Source: an uncultured Bacillota bacterium
GTDB taxonomy: Bacteria > Bacillota_I > Bacilli_A > RFN20 > CAG-449
Direction: 5' to 3'
DNA: 8,298 nt
NCBI GenBank assembly: GCA_905204225.1
Contig: CAJKZK010000081.1
Location: 1-8,298, forward strand
The notes below the pieces were generated by a model, which saw only the letters and a program-made list of their open reading frames with translations, ran no database searches and was not told the DNA's origin. Of this stretch, positions 1-4,022 are shown piece after piece. Numbering within the stretch: the first letter of the stretch is position 1; the number at the start of each line of letters is the position of its first letter. The translations under genes and the position numbers were made by a program.

Positions 1-527
1 ATGCTGTAATTGATGTAAACGGTGTTGGTTATGATTTTTTATTTATAAATAAAAATGATTTTTTTGAAGGTAAACAAACATTGGTTTATACTCTTCATAT
101 TATAAAAGAAGATGATGAACTTTTAGTTGGATTTAAAGATCTTGAAAGTAAAAATGTTTTTACTAAATTGATTTCTGTTAAAGGAATTGGACCTAAAACT
201 GCAATTGCTGCCTTAAAAGATACTACTATTGAAAAATTTGTAGATATGATTGCTCATGAAGATATAAAAAGTCTAAAAAAATTATCAGGAATTGGACCTA
301 AAGCAGCAGGACAAATCATATTGGATTTGAAAGGTAGTTTGAAATTAACTTCTTTAGAGACAATAAATTCAGTTAAAAAATTAAATAAAGAACAAGAAGA
401 TGCTAAAAATGTTTTAAAAACATTAGGATTTAAACCAAAAGATATTGATGATATTTTATCTAAATTACCTGATGTTTTATCTGCTGATGAATATGTTAAT
501 GAAATATTAAAGAGGTTGGGTAAATAA
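1..527 (+). CDS. ruvA: Holliday junction branch migration protein RuvA, 5'-truncated by the window edge
   Basis: RuvA binds four-way DNA junctions as a tetramer and loads the RuvB motor for branch migration in recombinational repair. The frame is open from base 3 to the TAA at 525-527, giving 174 codons; the family is about 200 residues, so roughly 20-30 N-terminal residues lie outside the window. A TTG at base 81 is internal, because the codons before it already read as the OB-fold strand IDVNGVGYDF. Next comes KEDDELLVGF, which keeps the acidic-pin Glu-Asp that separates strands at the junction. Two helix-hairpin-helix motifs follow, both with the hairpin GIGPK (about bases 183-197 and 288-302). 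After a flexible linker, the C-terminal three-helix domain that contacts RuvB starts near EQEDAKNVLKTLGF. The ruvB gene begins 2 bases after the stop, so the two are almost certainly one operon. No ruvC is visible, as expected for Firmicutes. Confidence 0.97.
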   Translation, partial: AVIDVNGVGYDFLFINKNDFFEGKQTLVYTLHIIKEDDELLVGFKDLESKNVFTKLISVKGIGPKTAIAALKDTTIEKFVDMIAHEDIKSLKKLSGIGPKAAGQIILDLKGSLKLTSLETINSVKKLNKEQEDAKNVLKTLGFKPKDIDDILSKLPDVLSADEYVNEILKRLGK

Positions 528-529
528 AT

Positions 530-1531
530 ATGGAAAGAATGTTAGAACCTACTTTAGAGCAAAATGAAGCACAAGTTGATATTTCTTTAAGACCATTAAG
601 TTTAAAAGAATATGTTGGTCAAGAAAATTTTAAAGAAAATTTAAAAATTTTTATTCATGCAGCAAAAAATCGTGATGAGCCACTTGATCATATTTTGTTA
701 TATGGGCCTCCAGGATTAGGAAAAACAACTTTAGCATATGTTATTGCCAATGAAATGGGGACATCTATTAGATTGATTAATGGCCCTTCAATTGAAAAAC
801 CCGGTGAATTAGCGGCTATTTTATCTACTATGAATGAAGGAGATATTTTATTTATTGATGAAATACATCGTTTGCCAAGAGTAGTAGAAGAAATATTATA
901 TGAAGCTATGGAAGATTATAAATTAACATTTTTATCTGGTAGAGATGAAGATGCTAGAAATATAACTATTAGATTAAAACCATTTACTTTAGTGGGAGCA
1001 ACCACTAAACCTGGTGATTTATCTAGTCCACTTAGAGATAGATTTGGTATTGTTAATCGATTAGAATATTATACTATTGATGAATTAATAAGAATTGTTG
1101 AAAGAACTTCAAGAGTTTTTAATTTACCAATAGATAAAAATGCTGCTGAATTAATTGCAATGCGTTCAAGAGGTACTCCTAGAATTGCTAATAGAATTTA
1201 TCGTAGAGTCAGAGATTTTGCATCATTTTCTAATATGAATCATATTGATAAAAATATAACTGAAGAAGCATTATTAAAATTAAGGATTGATAATCTTGGT
1301 CTTGATGAAATAGATATAAGATATTTAACTGCTCTTATAAAAAGATTTAATGGTGGACCAGTAGGATTAGAAACATTGTCATCAACTATTGGCGAAGAGG
1401 TTAGAAATTTAGAAGAAGTATATGAGCCATATTTATTAAAATTGGGTTTAATTAACAAAACTCCACGTGGAAGAGTTGCAACAAATAAAGCTTATGAACA
1501 TTTAAAACTTAATCTTTTTGATCATTTTTAG
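530..1531 (+). CDS. ruvB: Holliday junction branch migration DNA helicase RuvB
   Basis: RuvB is the hexameric AAA+ ATPase that pumps DNA through RuvA-bound Holliday junctions. The 333 residues match the usual length. Visible motifs in order: SLRP and YVGQ near residues 19-31, Walker A GPPGLGKTT at 59-67, Walker B LFIDEIH at 107-113, sensor I LVGATT at 154-159, PLRDRFG at 167-173 with the arginine finger at Arg171, and sensor II GTPRIANR at 215-222. The C-terminal winged-helix domain carries GLDEID, FNGGPVGLETL and TPRGR. The ATG at 530 is chosen because it gives a family-like N-terminus; an AAAGAGG inside the end of ruvA (509-515) is the likely but distant ribosome binding site. A second ATG at 539 is possible. 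The gene stops with TAG and its last 23 bases overlap the end of the opposing YrzE-like gene. Nothing essential is missing, so it should be active. Confidence 0.98.
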   Translation: MERMLEPTLEQNEAQVDISLRPLSLKEYVGQENFKENLKIFIHAAKNRDEPLDHILLYGPPGLGKTTLAYVIANEMGTSIRLINGPSIEKPGELAAILSTMNEGDILFIDEIHRLPRVVEEILYEAMEDYKLTFLSGRDEDARNITIRLKPFTLVGATTKPGDLSSPLRDRFGIVNRLEYYTIDELIRIVERTSRVFNLPIDKNAAELIAMRSRGTPRIANRIYRRVRDFASFSNMNHIDKNITEEALLKLRIDNLGLDEIDIRYLTALIKRFNGGPVGLETLSSTIGEEVRNLEEVYEPYLLKLGLINKTPRGRVATNKAYEHLKLNLFDHF

Positions 1532-1880
1532 GGGATAAATTTACACCAAATAATGAACCAAACATTATGGCGGCTGGTCGACTAAGTGTTAAATAAATAG
1601 GTGTAGATTTTTCCAGCAAATTATTTACAATAAAGAAAATTATAAAATATAACGCAATTAGAATTAGGCCATTTAATAAACCTAATTTTTTTTGTTTAAA
1701 ACTAAAAATAAATCCGAAAATAAAAAAGATAATAATTGATAAAGAAATGATGCATATTTCACATACATTACTATTAATGATATTGTTCTTTTTTAAAATT
1801 GTTAGAATCAAAGAAATAATAATTCCTAATAAAATTGTTATAATTAAGGACATACTAAAATTGAATAATGTTTTTTTCAT
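1509..1880 (-). CDS. yrzE: Small four-helix membrane protein, YrzE / TIGR04086 (DUF3792) type
   Basis: This is a 123-residue, almost wholly hydrophobic protein with four predicted membrane helices at about residues 8-29, 40-61, 67-89 and 100-117. The segment FGFIFSFKQKKLGLLNGL, with its basic loop between helices 2 and 3, and the ending FGSLFGVNL resemble the TIGR04086/YrzE family, which I know from the same neighbourhood of Bacillus genomes. No biochemical function is established for the family, and I do not assign one. The ATG at 1878-1880 is preceded by AGGAG with 6 bases between, which settles the start. Its 3' end overlaps ruvB tail to tail by 23 bases, and its 5' end faces the DUF421 gene across 54 bases. 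The family match was made by eye; the strongest support is the combination of topology, GVNL ending and position beside a DUF421 and a spoVB gene. The gene symbol is by analogy. Confidence 0.75.
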   Translation of the reverse strand: MKKTLFNFSMSLIITILLGIIISLILTILKKNNIINSNVCEICIISLSIIIFFIFGFIFSFKQKKLGLLNGLILIALYFIIFFIVNNLLEKSTPIYLTLSRPAAIMFGSLFGVNLSPKNDQKD

Positions 1881-1934
1881 ATTGTTCTCCTAAGAAATTA
1901 TATGAATAAATATTTATTTTAGAAGAGGAAATTT

Positions 1935-2582
1935 ATGAATATTTACGATATTTTTATTTTAATTTTTAGATCAATTTTTTCATATATATTTTTATTAATA
2001 ATTTTAAAAGCAATGGGTAAAAGAGAATTATCTCAAGTATCAATTTTTGATATAGTAATATTTTTAATTATGTCTGAATTGTTTTCATTAGCGTTAAATG
2101 ATCCACATGCATCAATTTTACATTTTATAATACCTGTTATTGTTATAGCGATATTAGAATTTATTTCTTCATTATTATCACTAAAATATATTAAAATAAG
2201 AAAATTTCTAGAAGGTAAAATCTCTTTTATTATTTATAAAGGTGAAATTGATTTTAAAACTATGAAAAAAAATAGATATAATATTCCTGATTTAATGCTT
2301 CAATTAAGAAATAAAGACATTCAATCTCCTATTGAAGTAGAATATGCAATATTAGAAGGAAATGGAAATTTAAATATTATAAAAAAACAAGATTTAATTG
2401 TTCAATATCCCGATCCATTAATTATTGATGGGAAAATTAATTATGATGCATTAAACATGTTAAAATTAGATGAAACTTATATTTATGCTTTAATTGCTAA
2501 AAAAGGGTATACATCGCCTAAACAAATATTTTTTGGCCAATTATTAATTGATGGATTTTTTATTGTTCCTTTTGAAAAATGA
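1935..2582 (+). CDS. yrbG: DUF421 membrane protein, YrbG/YetF family
   Basis: The 215-residue product has the DUF421 layout: an N-terminal membrane part with helices at about residues 6-24, 36-54 and 60-83, then a soluble domain. Family hallmarks are KAMGKRELSQVSIFDIV at residues 25-41, the GKISFIIYKGEI strand (94-105) and the KKNRYNIPDLMLQLR helix (111-125), followed by VEYAILEGNGNL. DUF421 proteins (YetF, YdfR, YrbG) are linked in Bacillus to the spore inner membrane and its stress resistance, but the molecular activity is not known; the link to this organism is inference. The start is supported by AAGAGGA at 1923-1929, 5 bases before the ATG. It ends in TGA, the only TGA stop in the window, with an in-frame TAA four codons further on. 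Its final 39 bases overlap the end of the opposing spoVB-like gene. The symbol reflects position next to spoVB rather than a measured similarity. Confidence 0.88.
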   Translation: MNIYDIFILIFRSIFSYIFLLIILKAMGKRELSQVSIFDIVIFLIMSELFSLALNDPHASILHFIIPVIVIAILEFISSLLSLKYIKIRKFLEGKISFIIYKGEIDFKTMKKNRYNIPDLMLQLRNKDIQSPIEVEYAILEGNGNLNIIKKQDLIVQYPDPLIIDGKINYDALNMLKLDETYIYALIAKKGYTSPKQIFFGQLLIDGFFIVPFEK

Positions 2583-3869
2583 ATGAATGATTAAATAGTT
2601 AATAATTACATCTAAATAACATGAACTAAGAGTAGCTATGCTTACTGCAAACACATTAAAGTATTTAACTAAAAATATTAATAAAGAAAGTCTAACAAAA
2701 GAAGATAATAAAGATGATTTAAATGCGATTTTACTTTGGTTTATCGCATGCATTGATACATTTACTGGTGCTTCAATATAATAAATTATAAATGGAATGG
2801 ATAATAATTTTATTTCTTTTTTCCCATAATCAACTTGATAAATTATTTGAATTATTTTATCTCCAAAAAAGAAAAATATTAGACTAAAAAATAAACCAAT
2901 AAATAATGATAATAATATTGTTTTATTAAATAATTTTTTACTTTTATTATATTCTTTTTGACTGATTAATGATGATAAATTTGGTAATAAATAATTGCTA
3001 ATAGATAAAGAAAAAAAACCTGGTAATAAAAGTAATGGCATAACATAAGAAGATAAAACACCATAATCAATAGTAATTTTACTAATTCCTATTCCTTGCT
3101 TTATTAATAAATTTGTTAATAAAATTGGCTCAATCATAAAAGTAAATGAAGTAACTATTCTTGATAAAGTAAGTGGTGTAGAAATAGATAAAACATTTTT
3201 AATATTTTCTCTTTCTATTGAAGAAAAGTCCCATATTTTAGGTATTTTTTTAAGCATTTGATTTCCTGAAGATAATAATAAATAAGACGTTTGAATTATT
3301 TCACCAATAATCATTACTAAAAGAAAAAAAGTTGCTTTAATATCGCTAGTGAAATTTTGAAAAAATCCTACTAAAAATATAACACTTAATATTCTTGCAC
3401 ACTCTTCAATTAAAGATGATTCTGAGGCTAAAATTAATTCTTTTTTACCCATGTAATAGCCTTTTATAATGCTAGAAAAAGTTGTTAATGGAACTACAAT
3501 TGTTAATAAACGAATGCTATATAAAGTGTTAATATTATTTAACAATTTTTCAGCTATAAAATTTGAAAATAATGTTATTAAAATGATAAAAATCAAATTG
3601 ATAATAAAAGCAATTATTATGGAAGATAATAAAATGTTTTTGGCTTTTTTAGGGTTTTTAGATACTAAAGTAGATATAGTTGTGGGTAATGAAAATGAGG
3701 TAATAGTAATAAAAAAAACAAAGAGTGGATTCACTAATGAATAGATGCTTATTGCTTCTAATCCAAGCTCTCTAGACATGATTATTCTGCTACTCATGGA
3801 TATTATTTTTGTAATCATAGACAATATCATTATTGAAAATATTGAGATTAAAGAAGATTTTTTATTCAT
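2544..3869 (-). CDS. spoVB: SpoVB-like polysaccharide/lipid flippase-family membrane protein (MOP superfamily)
   Basis: The product (441 residues) belongs to the MATE/MOP flippase superfamily, whose SpoVB branch is thought to flip lipid-linked peptidoglycan precursors for the spore cortex; paralogues act in vegetative wall synthesis. About twelve membrane helices can be drawn. Family-like segments are the helix-1 and following region ending in SRIIMSRELG (residues 27-36), FSLPTTISTLVS (59-70), IIKGYYMGKKEL (134-145, compare RGYFQG in SpoVB) and SLIEECARI (152-160). It is shorter than B. subtilis SpoVB (518 residues) and ends after what looks like helix 12, so the last helix pair seems absent. 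I take the ATG at 3867-3869 as the start: an AGGTG ribosome site lies 6 bases upstream. A GTG at 3876-3878 is in frame but sits inside that site, so it is not used. The gene is convergent with the DUF421 gene and divergent from secDF. It could instead be a general lipid II flippase; whether this organism sporulates is unknown. Confidence 0.87.
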   Translation of the reverse strand: MNKKSSLISIFSIMILSMITKIISMSSRIIMSRELGLEAISIYSLVNPLFVFFITITSFSLPTTISTLVSKNPKKAKNILLSSIIIAFIINLIFIILITLFSNFIAEKLLNNINTLYSIRLLTIVVPLTTFSSIIKGYYMGKKELILASESSLIEECARILSVIFLVGFFQNFTSDIKATFFLLVMIIGEIIQTSYLLLSSGNQMLKKIPKIWDFSSIERENIKNVLSISTPLTLSRIVTSFTFMIEPILLTNLLIKQGIGISKITIDYGVLSSYVMPLLLLPGFFSLSISNYLLPNLSSLISQKEYNKSKKLFNKTILLSLFIGLFFSLIFFFFGDKIIQIIYQVDYGKKEIKLLSIPFIIYYIEAPVNVSMHAINQSKIAFKSSLLSSFVRLSLLIFLVKYFNVFAVSIATLSSCYLDVIINYLIIHSFFKRNNKKSIN

Positions 3870-3875
3870 TTTACC

Positions 3876-3880
3876 CACCT
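3876..3880 (-). promoter_or_regulatory. Ribosome binding site that fixes the spoVB-like start
   Basis: On the minus strand the sequence reads AAAGGTGGGTAAAATG. The AGGTG core at 3876-3880 matches the end of the consensus Shine-Dalgarno sequence and lies 6 bases before the ATG at 3867-3869. The GTG in frame at 3876-3878 is part of this core, so a longer reading from that GTG would have its own ribosome site missing. Confidence 0.75.
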
Positions 3881-3885
3881 TTATA

Positions 3886-3914
3886 TTGAAAATATAATAT
3901 TTTCGTTGTATAGT
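3886..3914 (+). promoter_or_regulatory. Candidate sigma-A promoter P1 for secDF
   Basis: TTGAAA at 3886-3891 is separated by exactly 17 bases from TATAGT at 3909-3914; each box differs from consensus at one base. Transcription would start near 3921 and leave a leader of about 100 bases before secDF. A perfect 17-base palindrome lies across the -35 end and spacer (3888-3904), a position typical for a repressor site. In such AT-rich DNA chance matches are common, so this is a prediction from sequence alone. Confidence 0.55.
3888..3904. repeat. Perfect 17-base palindrome in the secDF/spoVB divergent region
   Basis: GAAAATAT at 3888-3895 and ATATTTTC at 3897-3904 are exact inverted copies around the single base A3896. 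The site begins 19 bases upstream of the spoVB-like ATG and overlaps the P1 promoter of secDF, so a dimeric regulator bound here could affect both genes. It is built mainly of A and T, which makes a chance origin possible; only the flanking G and C are distinctive. I do not recognise the cognate regulator. Confidence 0.5.
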
Positions 3915-3925
3915 AAGAAAAGCAG

Positions 3926-3955
3926 TTGGCTAATATTTATATTTATAAATATAAT
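3926..3955 (+). promoter_or_regulatory. Candidate sigma-A promoter P2 for secDF
   Basis: TTGGCT at 3926-3931 lies 18 bases before a consensus TATAAT at 3950-3955. Initiation would be near 3962, giving a leader of about 60 bases. It is downstream of P1 and free of the palindrome, so the two could provide regulated and constitutive expression, but which one is used cannot be told from sequence. Confidence 0.5.
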
Positions 3956-3973
3956 TAGACCAATGTCGTACAT

Positions 3974-4002
3974 TAAAATTTAGTAACAAATCTTAAATTT
4001 TA
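3974..4002 (+). other. AT-only inverted repeat in the secDF leader
   Basis: TAAAATTTA at 3974-3982 and TAAATTTTA at 3994-4002 are exact inverted copies with an 11-base loop. The stem is 9 A-U pairs and therefore weak. It ends 7 bases before the Shine-Dalgarno site, where a structure could influence translation. No known riboswitch or leader-peptide pattern is visible here. Confidence 0.3.
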
Positions 4003-4022
4003 GAACAACAGGAGGATTTTCT

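Noticed and set aside
81..83. TTG as a possible start of a short RuvA
   Set aside because: Codons from base 3 onward already encode the conserved OB-fold segment of RuvA in the same frame, so the gene enters from outside the window.
1240..1458. Minus-strand frame opposite ruvB
   Set aside because: It lies under the conserved RuvB winged-helix domain and has no supporting signals.
1897..1902. TATAAT on the minus strand as a promoter for the YrzE-like gene
   Set aside because: The -10 match is perfect but there is no acceptable -35 box, and transcription would start within or next to the ribosome site; too weak to list.
3469..3744. Plus-strand frame antisense to the SpoVB-like gene
   Set aside because: It mirrors the codon pattern of the conserved minus-strand gene, has no ribosome site and its peptide resembles nothing.
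3870..3878. GTG-initiated extension of the SpoVB-like protein by three residues
   Set aside because: The GTG is part of the AGGTG ribosome site that serves the ATG at 3867-3869.
3880..3925. Minus-strand promoter for the SpoVB-like gene, including sporulation sigma factor types
   Set aside because: TATACA and TATTAT resemble -10 boxes but no matching -35 element is found at a proper distance, and the sigma-E-like resemblance is too loose.
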